Part shown: one piece after another, positions 46,118-55,409 of the stretch
How positions within the stretch are numbered: position 1 is the stretch's first letter
How the letters are laid out: each line of letters opens with the position of its first letter
Source of the DNA: Enterovirga rhinocerotis
GTDB taxonomy: Bacteria; Pseudomonadota; Alphaproteobacteria; Rhizobiales; Beijerinckiaceae
DNA length: 64,000 bases
Direction: 5' to 3'
Assembly (NCBI RefSeq): GCF_004363955.1
Contig: NZ_SNZR01000018.1
Coordinates: forward strand, 1 to 64,000
Program-made: the position numbers and the translations under genes
The notes under the pieces: generated by a model
Told to the model about the DNA's origin: nothing
The model's database searches: none
The model's input: only the letters and a program-made list of their open reading frames with translations

Positions 46118-47470
46118 TCAGCTCTCGTAGAAGGTGATGGTCGGCTTGACCGCTTCGCGCGGCACGAGCGACGACCAGACGCCGATCACCTCGCGCGCCC
46201 GGTCCTGGTGCGGCACGCGCTTGCCGGTCATGCCAACGCCGGAGACCGCCATCCCGTCGATCTCGCGGCCGACCTTGTTCGCCTCCTCGCGCGTCTTGCA
46301 GCGGGCCGCGACCCGCACGGCGATCTCGTAGGGCTCGGGCTGCTGCGCCGGCGAGACGCCGCCATGGATGGCATTGAGGCCGACGAAGTCGACGCGCATG
46401 TCCTCGGCCTTCAGCCCGACGATCCGGAAGCGCTCCTCGAGGATCGTCTTCGCGAGTTGGGCCCGCCGCAGCGCGCCGGGTCCGGCATAGAAGAACATGT
46501 CCTCCCCGATGAAGCCCTCCTGGCAGGCGATGGAGACCTTCAGCGTCGGCGTGCGCGGCTTGCCGGAGATGTTCGAGATGCGCACCCGGTCATGCCCGAT
46601 CTCCTCGATATCGGTGGTGGTGAAGTCCACCACGACATCCGGGGTGATGTAGTTCGCCGGGTCGTGCACCTCGTAGAAGAGCTGTTCCTTGACCGTGCGC
46701 AGGTTGATCGCGCCGCCCGTGCCGCGCACCTTGGTGATGACGGCCGAGCCGTCGCTCTCGACTTCCGCAATGGGGAAGGCGAGATCCCAGGGATCGGGCA
46801 CGTCCTTGAAGCCGGGATCGCAGAAATAGCCGCCCGTGACCTGCGCCCCGCATTCGAGCACATGGCCGATGCCGCTGCCGTGCCCGACGCGCGCATGGTC
46901 CAGCGCGTCCCAGCCGAACTCCTTCATCATCGGCGCCATGAAGATCGACGGATCGGCGACGCGTCCGGTGACGACGATATCGGCCCCCTCGTTGAGCGCC
47001 TGCACGATGGGCTCGGCGCCCATATAGGCCTCGGCCGAGACGATGCTGCCGGCCAGCGCGGAACTCGGCCGCCCGTCCTCCATGAGCGTGTCGGTGATGT
47101 CGAGGACCCGGTCGGTGATGAGCGAGCCCGACACGGCCGCGACCTTCATGCCCTTCGGCGCCCCGAACTCGCGCAGCCAATGCACGATCCGCTGGGCCGC
47201 GCCCTCGGGATTGATCCAGCCCTGGTTCGAGATGATCTTGGTGCCGCGCCGCAGGCAGCCCGGCAGCACCCGCTGCATCCGGTCGTCGAGATAGGTGTCG
47301 TAGCCGGGGAAGGAGGGGTCGCGCCGCTTTCTCACCTGCGCCGCCGAGATCGTCGCCTCGGCCATCGTCTCGAAACAGAGATAGTCGAGATCGCCTTCCT
47401 CCGCGTTCAGCCGCGCAGGCTCCAGACGATCCCCCCACCAGGCGGAACCCGATCCGATCCGCAAACTCAT
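46118..47470 (-). CDS. AtuA-family (DUF1446) protein, acyclic terpene utilisation-like
   Basis: A 450-residue cytoplasmic protein. It matches the large AtuA domain: RIGSGSAWWGDRLEPA, L-D-Y-L-C-F-E-T-M-A-E, Y-D-T-Y-L-D-D-R, I-I-S-N-Q-G-W-I-N-P-E-G-A, A-D-I-V-V-T-G-R-V-A-D-P-S and G-H-V-L-E-C-G-A-Q-V-T-G-G-Y are all conserved blocks. ATG 47470 starts at the family N-terminus. Homologues occur in gene clusters for acyclic terpenes and other branched acids, but no activity is firmly assigned. It lies 91 bases downstream of the Bug receptor and 5 bases upstream of its small partner. Confidence 0.9.
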   Translation of the reverse strand: MSLRIGSGSAWWGDRLEPARLNAEEGDLDYLCFETMAEATISAAQVRKRRDPSFPGYDTYLDDRMQRVLPGCLRRGTKIISNQGWINPEGAAQRIVHWLREFGAPKGMKVAAVSGSLITDRVLDITDTLMEDGRPSSALAGSIVSAEAYMGAEPIVQALNEGADIVVTGRVADPSIFMAPMMKEFGWDALDHARVGHGSGIGHVLECGAQVTGGYFCDPGFKDVPDPWDLAFPIAEVESDGSAVITKVRGTGGAINLRTVKEQLFYEVHDPANYITPDVVVDFTTTDIEEIGHDRVRISNISGKPRTPTLKVSIACQEGFIGEDMFFYAGPGALRRAQLAKTILEERFRIVGLKAEDMRVDFVGLNAIHGGVSPAQQPEPYEIAVRVAARCKTREEANKVGREIDGMAVSGVGMTGKRVPHQDRAREVIGVWSSLVPREAVKPTITFYES

Positions 47471-47561
47471 CTTGCCTCGCTCCTCACCGACGTCATGCAA
47501 CGCACTCCCTGCGCGGCCGTCCTCCCGGGCACCGAACGGCCCCGAGAACGGCAGCGCTTCA

Positions 47562-48539
47562 TCAATCGATCTTCAGGCCCATCCTCGCGACGACCTCGGG
47601 CCAGCGCTCGACCTCGCGCCGAACCACCGCGCCGAACTCGTCCGGGCTCATCCCCCCGGGGATCGCGCCGATCTCGAGAAGCCGCGCCCTGACGGCGGGC
47701 TCGGCGAGGATCTCCGCGATGGTCCGCTGCAGCTTGTCGACGACCGGTCTCGGCGTCCCGGCGGGCGCGAAGAGACCGAACCACGCATTGACCTCGTAGC
47801 CGGGAATGCCGGCCTCCTCCATCGTGGGGACGTCCGGCAGGCTCGGATAGCGCTGCTTGGTCGTGACCGCGAGCGCCTTCACGCTGCCCGCCTTCACATG
47901 CGCGATGGCGGAGGGCAGGTTGTCGAAGCCCAGCTTGATATGGCCGCCGATCAGGTCGTTCAGCATCGGGGCGCCGCCGCGATACGGCACATGGTTCAGC
48001 TTGATCTCGGCCAGCATCTTCAGAAGCTCGCCCGACATGTGCGGCGAGCCGCCGGTCGAGGTCGATCCGAAATCGATGGCGCCGGGCGTCTCCCGGGCGG
48101 CCTTGATCAGTCCGGCGACATCGGAGACCCCGAGCGAGGGATGCGCCATCATCACGTTCGGCGTCGCGCCGACCATGGTGATCGGCGCGAAATCCTTGAC
48201 CGCGTCGTAGGGCATGGACTTGAACATGCTGCTGTTGATGCCGTGCGTGTTCACGGTGCCCATGAGAAGCGTGTACCCGTCCGCATCCGACTGGGCGACA
48301 CCCTGGGACCCGAGATTTCCGCTCGCTCCCGGCCGATTCTCGACGATGAAGCGCCGTCCCAGCTTCCGGTCCAGCCCCTCCGCGACGATCCGGGCCAGGA
48401 TGTCGGTGGTGCCTCCGGCGGGAAACGGCACGACGATCTTGACGGTCCGCTCCGGATAATCGGCTCGCGCCGCGCCCGTCCCGAGCCACAGGGCCGCGAA
48501 GGCGGCCGTCGCAGCCGAGAGGACTCTCCATCGTTTCAT
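47562..48539 (-). CDS. Bug/TctC-family solute-binding protein
   Basis: A 325-residue periplasmic binding protein of tripartite tricarboxylate transporters. After a signal peptide ending A-R-A-D come Y-P-E-R-T-V-K-I-V-V-P-F-P-A-G-G-T-T-D, V-E-N-R-P-G-A-S-G-N-L-G, T-G-G-S-P-H and V-P-Y-R-G-G-A-P-M-L-N-D-L-I-G-G-H, all family hallmarks. Bug proteins bind carboxylates. No TctA or TctB membrane subunit is encoded here, as is common for this large family. It is first in the leftward operon and divergent from the ABC importer, so both may serve related substrates. Confidence 0.9.
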   Translation of the reverse strand: MKRWRVLSAATAAFAALWLGTGAARADYPERTVKIVVPFPAGGTTDILARIVAEGLDRKLGRRFIVENRPGASGNLGSQGVAQSDADGYTLLMGTVNTHGINSSMFKSMPYDAVKDFAPITMVGATPNVMMAHPSLGVSDVAGLIKAARETPGAIDFGSTSTGGSPHMSGELLKMLAEIKLNHVPYRGGAPMLNDLIGGHIKLGFDNLPSAIAHVKAGSVKALAVTTKQRYPSLPDVPTMEEAGIPGYEVNAWFGLFAPAGTPRPVVDKLQRTIAEILAEPAVRARLLEIGAIPGGMSPDEFGAVVRREVERWPEVVARMGLKID

Positions 48540-48723
48540 CGCGCTGCCCTCCCCCAATCCAATTCCGTTTAGCGGAACGAATTGCGCTAGATCCCGCGTT
48601 TCCTCGTGCAGAGGCTCTGCCGGCGTTTCTGCACCCGAAACATTCTTGACAAGGTTCCAGGGAGAACGCAACCATTTGCGCCGACGAGAGACCCTAGAAG
48701 GTCCGGTCCGGAGGAGACGCATC

Positions 48724-49896
48724 GTGACGTCACTGTCTTTGCCGCGCGCGGTATCCGCTGCGCTGTTCTCAGTTCTGCTTGGCGGAACGAGTTTTGCTCA
48801 GGAGCCGATCAAGATCGGGTGGCTGTCCTCCCTGACCGGGCCGCTGTCCTCGGCCGCCATCGCCGAGAACCAGGGCGTCCAGTTTGCCGTCGACGAGATC
48901 AACAAGGCGGGCGGCATCAACGGCCGCAAGATCGAGCTCCTGACGCGCGACACCGCCGGCGAGCCGACCAAGGCGGTGAACCTCGCGCAGCAGCTCGTCT
49001 TCTCGGACAAGGTGCATGTCGTGATCGGCCCGGTGAATTCGGGCGAGTCGCTCGCGACCGTGCCGATCCTGGCCAAGGCCGGGATCCCGAACATCGTGAT
49101 CGGCGCGCTCGAAGGGCTGATCGACGAGAAGAAATTCCCCTACGCCTTCCGTGCCATCAACACGAACACGCAATGGATCGCGGGCGCCAACAACTATGCG
49201 CTCGACGTCCTCAAGAAGAAGAAGGTCGCGGTCATCGGCGACACGTCCGGCTACGGCACCGCCAGCGCCAAGACGGCCACCGAACTCCTGGAGAAGGCCG
49301 GCATCAAGCCCGTCTATTCGGTGCTGATCGATCCCAACAAGACCGACGTCTCCGACGAGATGAACAAGGCCAAGACCGCCGGCGCCGACGTCGTCATGCC
49401 CTGGACCGCCGCGACCGGTCTCATGGCGCGCATCCTCAACACCCGCGGCAACATGGGCTGGGACGTGCCCGTCGTCGGCCACCCGGCCGTGATGGCGCTG
49501 CCGATCAAGGCGCTGCTGAACAAGCCGGAATACTGGGAGAACACCTTCGCCGCGGGCTACCAGTCCACGACCTATGTCGACGGCAAGCTGCCCGAGCGGA
49601 CGCAGAAGCTGGTCGACGCGCTGAAGCCCGCGCTCGGCGGCAAGATCGACTTCACCTTCTGGTGGGTCGCGCTCGGCTACGATTGCGTGAAGATCATCGA
49701 GCATGTCGTCAAGACGACCGGCGGCCTCGAACCCGCGAAGTTCAAGGCGACACTCGAAGCGACCAAGGACTTCCCCGGAATCTATGCCAGCTACACCTGG
49801 ACACCCCAGGATCATAACGGCTTCCCGGACAGGAACATCGTCGTCAACAGCGCCAACAGCTTCAAGGACGGCAGCTACGACAAGGCTCCTCACTAA
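48724..49896 (+). CDS. Branched-chain amino acid-type ABC substrate-binding protein
   Basis: A 390-residue HAAT-family (LivJ/K-like) periplasmic protein. The signal peptide ends T-S-F-A-Q. The mature opening I-K-I-G-W-L-S-S-L-T-G-P-L-S-S and N-Q-G-V-Q-F-A-V-D-E-I-N-K-A-G-G-I-N-G-R-K are diagnostic. A GTG at 48724 is taken as start since GGAGGAG lies 7 bases upstream; an ATG 26 codons earlier has nothing similar. Proteins of this type also bind aromatic and other organic acids, not only amino acids. A 154-base spacer with a repeat element separates it from livH. Confidence 0.92.
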   Translation: MTSLSLPRAVSAALFSVLLGGTSFAQEPIKIGWLSSLTGPLSSAAIAENQGVQFAVDEINKAGGINGRKIELLTRDTAGEPTKAVNLAQQLVFSDKVHVVIGPVNSGESLATVPILAKAGIPNIVIGALEGLIDEKKFPYAFRAINTNTQWIAGANNYALDVLKKKKVAVIGDTSGYGTASAKTATELLEKAGIKPVYSVLIDPNKTDVSDEMNKAKTAGADVVMPWTAATGLMARILNTRGNMGWDVPVVGHPAVMALPIKALLNKPEYWENTFAAGYQSTTYVDGKLPERTQKLVDALKPALGGKIDFTFWWVALGYDCVKIIEHVVKTTGGLEPAKFKATLEATKDFPGIYASYTWTPQDHNGFPDRNIVVNSANSFKDGSYDKAPH

Positions 49897-49916
49897 CGGC
49901 ACGAGCCGACGCCACG

Positions 49917-50035
49917 TCCTCCTCCCGTCTGGGGAGAAGGGCAGCGCGACGCGGTGACGGATGGGCGGTTCGCCGCCGCGATCCGTCACCCATACCCCTC
50001 ATCCGGCCTTCTCCCGCAAGCGGGGAAGGGATCGG
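49917..50035. repeat. Third copy of the palindromic intergenic repeat, with internal inverted repeat
   Basis: It contains CCTCCTCCCGTCTGGGGAGAAGG at the left, GTGACGGAT paired with ATCCGTCAC in the middle, and CCCCTCATCCGG with CCTTCTCCCGC/GCGGGGAAGG at the right. These are the building blocks seen at 7545-7683. It sits between the binding-protein gene and livH and may lower downstream expression relative to the binding protein. Confidence 0.72.
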
Positions 50036-50050
50036 TCGGAGCGTCTCCCG

Positions 50051-50911
50051 ATGTTAGCCGTCATCGTCTCAGGCCTCGCAATCGGGGCCGTCTATGCCGC
50101 GGCCGCGCTGGCCTACAATGTGATGTTCTCGACCTCGAAGGTCCTGAGCGTCACGACCGGGCATCTGTTCATGCTCGGCAGCGTGTTCGGTGCCTGGTTC
50201 ATCGGCACCTTGGGCTGGCCGATCCCCCTCGGCCTTCTCGGCGCCATCGCCGTCGGCGCGGCGTTCGGCTGGCTGACGGAGATCGTCGCCGTCCGCCGCG
50301 TCCTCGCGCGGTCCGACGAGCATCTCTGGCTTCTCTCGACGCTGGCGCTCGCGACGATGGGCCAGCAGGCCGTGGGCCTCTGGTGGGGGACCGAGCCGCG
50401 CCCCTTCCCGCGCCTGATCGAACAGGATTTCGCCTCCGGCCTCGCCGACCAGAAATACTGGCTGCCGATCGGCCTCGTGCTCGTCCTGGCGCTCGGGCTC
50501 GAGCTGTTCTACCGCGGCACCCTCTGGGGCAAGCTGTTCCAGGCGACCTCGGAGGACGCCTTCGCCGCCCGCGCCCGGGGCATCGCGACCGACCGGGTGC
50601 GCTCCTTCTCCTACCTTCTCGCCGGCGCGCTCGGCGGGCTTGCAGGGTTCGCGGCCGGCCAGCTCACCTTCGCCTTCTTCGCGCTCGGGCTGCAGCTGAC
50701 GCTGTTCGGCTTCATCGCACTCGCCGTCGGCGGGCTCGGCAGCAATCTCGGCGCGCTCGTGGGCGGCACGGCGCTCGGGCTCCTGTCCTCGGTGGCCAGC
50801 TACTTCTTCGGCGGCGAGTTCCAGCACACGATCGCGGTCGGGCTGCTGATGGTCGTCCTTCTCGTCAAGCCGGAAGGTCTCTTCGGCGCCAAGCGGGTGC
50901 GCCCGGTATGA
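50051..50911 (+). CDS. livH: ABC importer permease, LivH type
   Basis: A 286-residue inner-membrane permease with about eight hydrophobic helices. The opening I-V-S-G-L-A-I-G-A-V-Y-A-A-A-A-L-A-Y-N-V and the late A-V-G-G-L-G-S-N-L-G-A-L-V-G-G match LivH. The cytoplasmic coupling region contains A-R-A-R-G-I-A-T-D-R-V-R-S-F-S-Y. Its stop overlaps the livM start (ATGA). Confidence 0.92.
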   Translation: MLAVIVSGLAIGAVYAAAALAYNVMFSTSKVLSVTTGHLFMLGSVFGAWFIGTLGWPIPLGLLGAIAVGAAFGWLTEIVAVRRVLARSDEHLWLLSTLALATMGQQAVGLWWGTEPRPFPRLIEQDFASGLADQKYWLPIGLVLVLALGLELFYRGTLWGKLFQATSEDAFAARARGIATDRVRSFSYLLAGALGGLAGFAAGQLTFAFFALGLQLTLFGFIALAVGGLGSNLGALVGGTALGLLSSVASYFFGGEFQHTIAVGLLMVVLLVKPEGLFGAKRVRPV

Positions 50912-51918
50912 GCACGAACGCCCGCAACCTCGCCCTCGCGGCGGCCGGCGCGCTCGCGCTCCTGACGCTGCCCTATTGGGCGAAGGACCTCTACTGGCTG
51001 CATCTGGCGACGCTCATCGGCGCGTACTGGATCCTGATCGCCGGGCTGAACCTCGTCACCGGCTATGCCGGGCAGCTCTCGATCGGCCATGTCGGCCTTC
51101 TCGCCGTCGGAGCCTACGGCTTCGCGATCCTCGCCGGCACGCATGGGCTCGACCCGTTCCTGTCGCTGCTCCTCTGCGGCGCTCTCGGCGGCATCGCGGG
51201 CCTGCTTCTCGGCCTGCCCTCGCTGCGCCTCCCCGGCTTCTACTTCGCGATGGCGACGATGGCCTTCGCGCTCATCGTGACCGAACTCTCCCTCGCGCTC
51301 GGAGGGCTGACGGGCGGCGGCACCGGGCTCAGCGTGCCGGGCTTCCCGAGCCCGATGAACAGCCCCTGGGGCTATTACTGGCTCGTCCTCGCCGTCGCGG
51401 CCGGCGTCACCTGGCTGACCTGGAACGTCGCGCGCTTCATGTGGGGCCGTGCGCTCATCGCCATCCGCGACAGCGAGGTCGCGGCGGCCTCGGCCGGGAT
51501 CGGGCTGTTCCGGCTGAAGCTCACCGTGTTCGTGTTCTCGGGCATCACGGCCGGCATCGGCGGCGGATTGTTCGCCTCGCTGCAGAGCTACATCACGCCG
51601 GACACCTTCGTCTTCGAGATCGGGCTGTTCTTCTTCGTCTGCATCATCATCGGCGGGCGCGGCACCATTCTCGGCCCCTTCATCGGAACCGTGATCCTGA
51701 CGGCATTGCCGGAGATCGTCGCCCCGCTCGCGAAGCTCGGCGCCTTCTTCTACGGCCTGATGCTGCTGATCGTGGTGCTCCTCATCCCCGAGGGCGTCGG
51801 CCGGCTCGTCGAGGTGCTGATCCGGCGCTTCCGGGGAGAGCCCCACCGCAGCCACGAGGTGAAGCCGGACCTGCCGCGTCTCGCCTCCGTTCTCGCGCGC
51901 AAGGAGGACGCGGCGTGA
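50908..51918 (+). CDS. livM: ABC importer permease, LivM type
   Basis: A 336-residue permease with about nine membrane helices. N-L-V-T-G-Y-A-G-Q-L-S-I-G-H-V-G-L-L-A-V-G-A-Y is the LivM signature. A-I-R-D-S-E-V-A-A-A-S-A-G-I is the ATPase-coupling segment, and I-I-I-G-G-R-G-T-I-L-G-P-F-I-G-T follows. A charged cytoplasmic tail ends the protein. It is coupled to livH before it and livG after it by 4-bp overlaps. Confidence 0.93.
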   Translation: MSTNARNLALAAAGALALLTLPYWAKDLYWLHLATLIGAYWILIAGLNLVTGYAGQLSIGHVGLLAVGAYGFAILAGTHGLDPFLSLLLCGALGGIAGLLLGLPSLRLPGFYFAMATMAFALIVTELSLALGGLTGGGTGLSVPGFPSPMNSPWGYYWLVLAVAAGVTWLTWNVARFMWGRALIAIRDSEVAAASAGIGLFRLKLTVFVFSGITAGIGGGLFASLQSYITPDTFVFEIGLFFFVCIIIGGRGTILGPFIGTVILTALPEIVAPLAKLGAFFYGLMLLIVVLLIPEGVGRLVEVLIRRFRGEPHRSHEVKPDLPRLASVLARKEDAA

Positions 51919-52670
51919 GCGCGTTGGAAGCCGTCTCCGTCACGAAGCGCTTCGGCGGGCTCGTCGCGCTCAGCGACGTGTCGCTGGACCTGCGACCGGG
52001 CGAGGTCCACGGCCTGATCGGCCCGAACGGCAGCGGCAAGACCACGCTGCTGAACATGCTGTCGGGCTATTACAGGCCCGATGGCGGCCGCACCTCGCTC
52101 GACGGCGAGGAACTCGATGCCCTCAGCGTGCAGCGGCGCGCCCGTCTCGGCATCGCCCGCACCTTCCAGAAGCCGCGGCTCCTGCCGGCGCTGTCGGTGC
52201 TCGACAACGCCATGCTCGGCTGCTGGCGCGACACGCGGGCGGGCTTCGTCGAGACCGCCTTTGCGCTGCCGCGCGCCCGCCGCGAGGAGAAGGCGTTCCG
52301 CGACCGTGCGATCGAGCTCGTGCACGGCGTCGGGCTCGGCCATGCGCTCACGCGCTCCGCCGGCCTCCTGGAACATGCCGAGCAGCGCTTTCTCGAGATC
52401 GCCCGCGCGCTCGCCGCCCGGCCTCGGTTCCTGCTCCTCGACGAGCCGGCCGGGGGCCTGACGGGCGCCGAGATCGAGCATCTCGGCCGCATCGTCGGGA
52501 CGGTCCGCGAGAGCGGCATCGGCGTCCTGCTCGTCGAGCACCATACCGACTTCGTCTTCCGCATCTGCGGCCGGGTCACGACCCTCGACCGCGGACGTCT
52601 CATCAAGCACGGCACGCCCGACGAGGTCCGACGCGACCCCGAGGTCGTGCGCGTCTATCTCGGAGCCTGA
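51915..52670 (+). CDS. livG: ABC importer ATPase, LivG type
   Basis: A 251-residue ATPase. Walker A is G-P-N-G-S-G-K-T-T, Walker B is F-L-L-L-D-E-P-A-G-G-L. The signature loop is A-E-Q-R-F-L-E-I-A-R-A-L rather than LSGGQ: the segment reads L-L-E-H-A-E-Q-R, a change to note although other LivG-type proteins also vary here. The switch His is in L-V-E-H-H. A GTG start at 51915 overlaps the livM stop and has AAGGAGG just before it. Confidence 0.92.
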   Translation: MSALEAVSVTKRFGGLVALSDVSLDLRPGEVHGLIGPNGSGKTTLLNMLSGYYRPDGGRTSLDGEELDALSVQRRARLGIARTFQKPRLLPALSVLDNAMLGCWRDTRAGFVETAFALPRARREEKAFRDRAIELVHGVGLGHALTRSAGLLEHAEQRFLEIARALAARPRFLLLDEPAGGLTGAEIEHLGRIVGTVRESGIGVLLVEHHTDFVFRICGRVTTLDRGRLIKHGTPDEVRRDPEVVRVYLGA

Positions 52671-52672
52671 CC

Positions 52673-53419
52673 GTGACGGCCCGCGAGCGCTCCGGCGACA
52701 TCCTTCTCCAGGTCGAGGACCTCCACGTCGCCTATGGCACGGCGCATGTGGTCCACGGCGTCAGCTTCACCGTCCGCGCGGGGGAGTTCGTGGTCATGCT
52801 CGGCCGGAACGGGGCCGGCAAGACGACGATCCTGCAGGCCATCTCCGGCCTGATCCCGAAGCGGGCGGGACGCGTCGGCTTCGCCGGCGACGACATCTCG
52901 CGCGCCTCGGCCCGCGATATCGTCCAGGCCGGGCTGATCCAGGTGCTGGAAGGCCACCGCGTCTTCACCAGCCTCTCGGTCGAGGACAACCTCCTGATCG
53001 GAGCCGCCGCCCGGTCCCGAACCGATCTCAAGGCGACGATCGAGGAGATCTACGAGGAATTCCCCGAGATCGCCGACAAGCGCCACCAGCAGGCCTCGCG
53101 CCTGTCCGGCGGACAGCAGCAGATCCTGGCGGTGGCGCAGGGTATCGTCGCCGACCCTCGCCTCCTGATGCTGGACGAGCCGTCGGGCGGGCTCGCACCG
53201 ATCGTCGTCGATCGCATCCTCTCCTTCGCGGCGAAGCTCGCGCGGAGCGGCGTCGCGGTCCTCCTCGTCGAGCAGCTCGTCGAGAAGGCGCTCAAACATG
53301 CCGATTACGGCTACCTGCTCGAAACCGGCGCCATCGGCGGCGAGGGCTGGGCGGCCGATCTCGGCGACAGCGACCTGATCCGCCGCATCTATCTCGGCGG
53401 ACACGAGGCGGCGCCGTGA
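52673..53419 (+). CDS. livF: ABC importer ATPase, LivF type
   Basis: A 248-residue ATPase. Walker A is G-R-N-G-A-G-K-T-T, the signature is L-S-G-G-Q-Q-Q, Walker B is L-L-M-L-D-E-P-S-G-G-L. The GTG start at 52673 lies 2 bases after livG. Its stop overlaps the IclR start. With livG it completes a five-component importer whose binding protein is encoded at the head of the operon. Confidence 0.93.
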   Translation: MTARERSGDILLQVEDLHVAYGTAHVVHGVSFTVRAGEFVVMLGRNGAGKTTILQAISGLIPKRAGRVGFAGDDISRASARDIVQAGLIQVLEGHRVFTSLSVEDNLLIGAAARSRTDLKATIEEIYEEFPEIADKRHQQASRLSGGQQQILAVAQGIVADPRLLMLDEPSGGLAPIVVDRILSFAAKLARSGVAVLLVEQLVEKALKHADYGYLLETGAIGGEGWAADLGDSDLIRRIYLGGHEAAP

Positions 53420-54276
53420 GGAGCGCGGCCGAGATCGGCAGTTCCGCGCGGCCGCAGGACGCGCCCGCCGCATCGGCCGCTCCGGCGAAACCGGAGGTCG
53501 GCAACGCGGTCAGCAAGGTCTGCGCCGTGATGCGGACGATCGGTGCGCGCTCGCCGCAGCGCCTCTCGGAGATCGCGGCCTCGACGGGGCTGAACAAGGT
53601 CACGGCGCTTCGCATCCTCGAAACGCTCATCGCCGAGGGCTTCGTCGAACGCACGACCGGCACCAGGCCCGGCTATGCCCGCGGACGCGAATTCCTGACG
53701 CTCCTCGCGAGCGGAAGCCGCTCGCCGGACCTGCGCGAATTGGCGAAGCCCAGCCTCGTACGCCTCGCGGACCTCTCGGAGGACACGGCGCTCCTGTCGA
53801 TCCGCAGCGGGATCGAATCCGTCTGCATCGACCGCCAGATCGGCACCTTCCCGATCCGCGCGAGCTATCTCGATCTCGGCAGCCGCCGCCCGCTCGGGGT
53901 GGGAGCGGGCGCGATGGCGCTCCTCGCCTGGCTGCCCGAGCGGGAGATCGACGCGATCCTCACCGCGAACGCGCCGCGCTTCTCGCCCTATCCCCGCCTG
54001 TCGCCCGGCTTCATCCGCGAGGAGATCGCGGTCTCGCGCGAGCAGGGCTACGTCTTCCTGCTCGACCGGGTGATCGACAAGATGGGCGCCATCGGCGTGC
54101 CCCTGCGCGATGCGCGGGACCAGATCATCGGCTCGCTCAGCATCGCGGCCCTCAGCGAGCGGCTGCTCGCGCGGCGGGAACAGCTTCGGGACGCGCTGCT
54201 GCGCGAGCAGGACCTGATCCGCCGCGAGCTGACCACGGGTCATGTCGCCATCATCGACGAAAGGGCCAGCGGATGA
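53416..54276 (+). CDS. IclR-family transcription regulator
   Basis: A 286-residue regulator. An N-terminal winged helix-turn-helix (residues about 30-95; L-S-E-I-A-A-S-T-G-L-N-K-V-T-A-L-R-I-L) is followed by the IclR effector domain, with the P-L-G-V-G-A-G-A-M-A-L-L-A segment and the late G-A-I-G-V-P-L-R-D. The GTG start overlaps the livF stop. IclR proteins usually control the catabolic genes beside them and bind a small carboxylic acid. Being inside the operon, it probably controls it and perhaps the divergent AtuA operon as well. Confidence 0.92.
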   Translation: MRSAAEIGSSARPQDAPAASAAPAKPEVGNAVSKVCAVMRTIGARSPQRLSEIAASTGLNKVTALRILETLIAEGFVERTTGTRPGYARGREFLTLLASGSRSPDLRELAKPSLVRLADLSEDTALLSIRSGIESVCIDRQIGTFPIRASYLDLGSRRPLGVGAGAMALLAWLPEREIDAILTANAPRFSPYPRLSPGFIREEIAVSREQGYVFLLDRVIDKMGAIGVPLRDARDQIIGSLSIAALSERLLARREQLRDALLREQDLIRRELTTGHVAIIDERASG

Positions 54277-55409
54277 GCCTCGTCACGGGTGCCCACGCCA
54301 CGCGTTTCGGACGGCACGAGGGCCGCACGACGCTGGACCTGATGAGCGAGGCGGCGACGGCCGCGCTCGCCGATGCCGGTTCCGGGCGCAAGGAGATCGA
54401 CGGTCTCGTCTGCGGCTACTCGACGACGCAGCCCCACCTCATGCTCGCGACCGTCTTCGCCGAGCATTTCGGCCTGAAACCGAGCTACGCCCATACGATC
54501 CAGATGGGCGGCGCGACGGGGCTCGGCATGGTGATGCTGGCTCACCGGCTCGTGGAATCCGGGGCCGCGCGGCGCATCCTGGTCGTCGCCGGCGAGAACC
54601 GCCTCACCGGCCAGTCCCGCGACAGCGCGATCCAGACCCTCGCCCAGGTCGGCCACCCGGTCTACGAGGTGCCCCTCGGCCCGACCATCCCGGCCTATTA
54701 CGGCCTCGTCGCCTCGCGCTACCTCCACGAGACCGGTGCCACCGAGGCCGATTGCGCCGAACTCGCGGTGCTGATGCGCGCCAACGCCGCCCGCCATCCC
54801 GGCTCCCACATCCGCGAGCCGGTGAGCGTCGACCAGGTCCTCGCCTCGAAGCCCATCGCGGCGCCGCTCAAGCTGATGGATTGCTGCCCCGTCTCGGACG
54901 GAGGCGCCGCCTTCGTCGTCGAGCGCGAGGATCGCGGCCGGGACGGAGTCAGGATCCGAGGCGTCGCCCAGATGCATCCGCACCAGCATGTCAGCGCCGC
55001 GACCTCCCTCGGGCATTTCGGCATCGGCGATTGCGGGCGACGCGCGCTCGACGAGGCCGGACTCTCCCTCGCCGAGATCGACTATGCCGGCATCTACGAC
55101 AGCTTCACCGTCACGCTCGCGATCCTGCTCGAGGAACTCGGCCTCGCCCCGCGCGGGCAGGCGGGGCGCCTCGCCCGCGAGGGGCATTTCGCACCCGACG
55201 GGCCGATGCCGCTCAACACCCATGGCGGCCTCCTCGCCTACGGCCATTGCGGCGTCGCCGGCGCGATGGCCCATCTTGCCGAGACGTTCCGGCAGATGAC
55301 CGGCCGCGCCGGAGAGCGGCAGATCGCCCGGCCCCGCGCGGCCCTGCTGCATGCCGATGGCGGCGTCCTCTCCTCGCATGTCAGCGTCGTTCTGGAGGGT
55401 CGGGCATGA
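54273..55409 (+). CDS. Thiolase-superfamily protein lacking the nucleophilic cysteine
   Basis: A 378-residue SCP2-thiolase-like protein. Fold markers are present: M-D-C-C-P-V-S-D-G-G-A-A, Y-D-S-F-T-V-T, and H-G-G-L-L-A-Y-G-H-C-G-V-A-G. The first active-site loop, where thiolases carry Cys in N-x-C-x-S-G, reads I-Q-M-G-G-A-T-G, so the nucleophile is Gly. Thiolase-fold proteins without this Cys that pair with a DUF35 partner include the Ltp2-ChsH2 retro-aldolase of steroid side-chain degradation. Since a DUF35 gene overlaps directly downstream, aldol cleavage of a beta-hydroxyacyl-CoA is the best guess. It is coupled by ATGA overlaps on both sides. Confidence 0.88.
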   Translation: MSLVTGAHATRFGRHEGRTTLDLMSEAATAALADAGSGRKEIDGLVCGYSTTQPHLMLATVFAEHFGLKPSYAHTIQMGGATGLGMVMLAHRLVESGAARRILVVAGENRLTGQSRDSAIQTLAQVGHPVYEVPLGPTIPAYYGLVASRYLHETGATEADCAELAVLMRANAARHPGSHIREPVSVDQVLASKPIAAPLKLMDCCPVSDGGAAFVVEREDRGRDGVRIRGVAQMHPHQHVSAATSLGHFGIGDCGRRALDEAGLSLAEIDYAGIYDSFTVTLAILLEELGLAPRGQAGRLAREGHFAPDGPMPLNTHGGLLAYGHCGVAGAMAHLAETFRQMTGRAGERQIARPRAALLHADGGVLSSHVSVVLEGRA

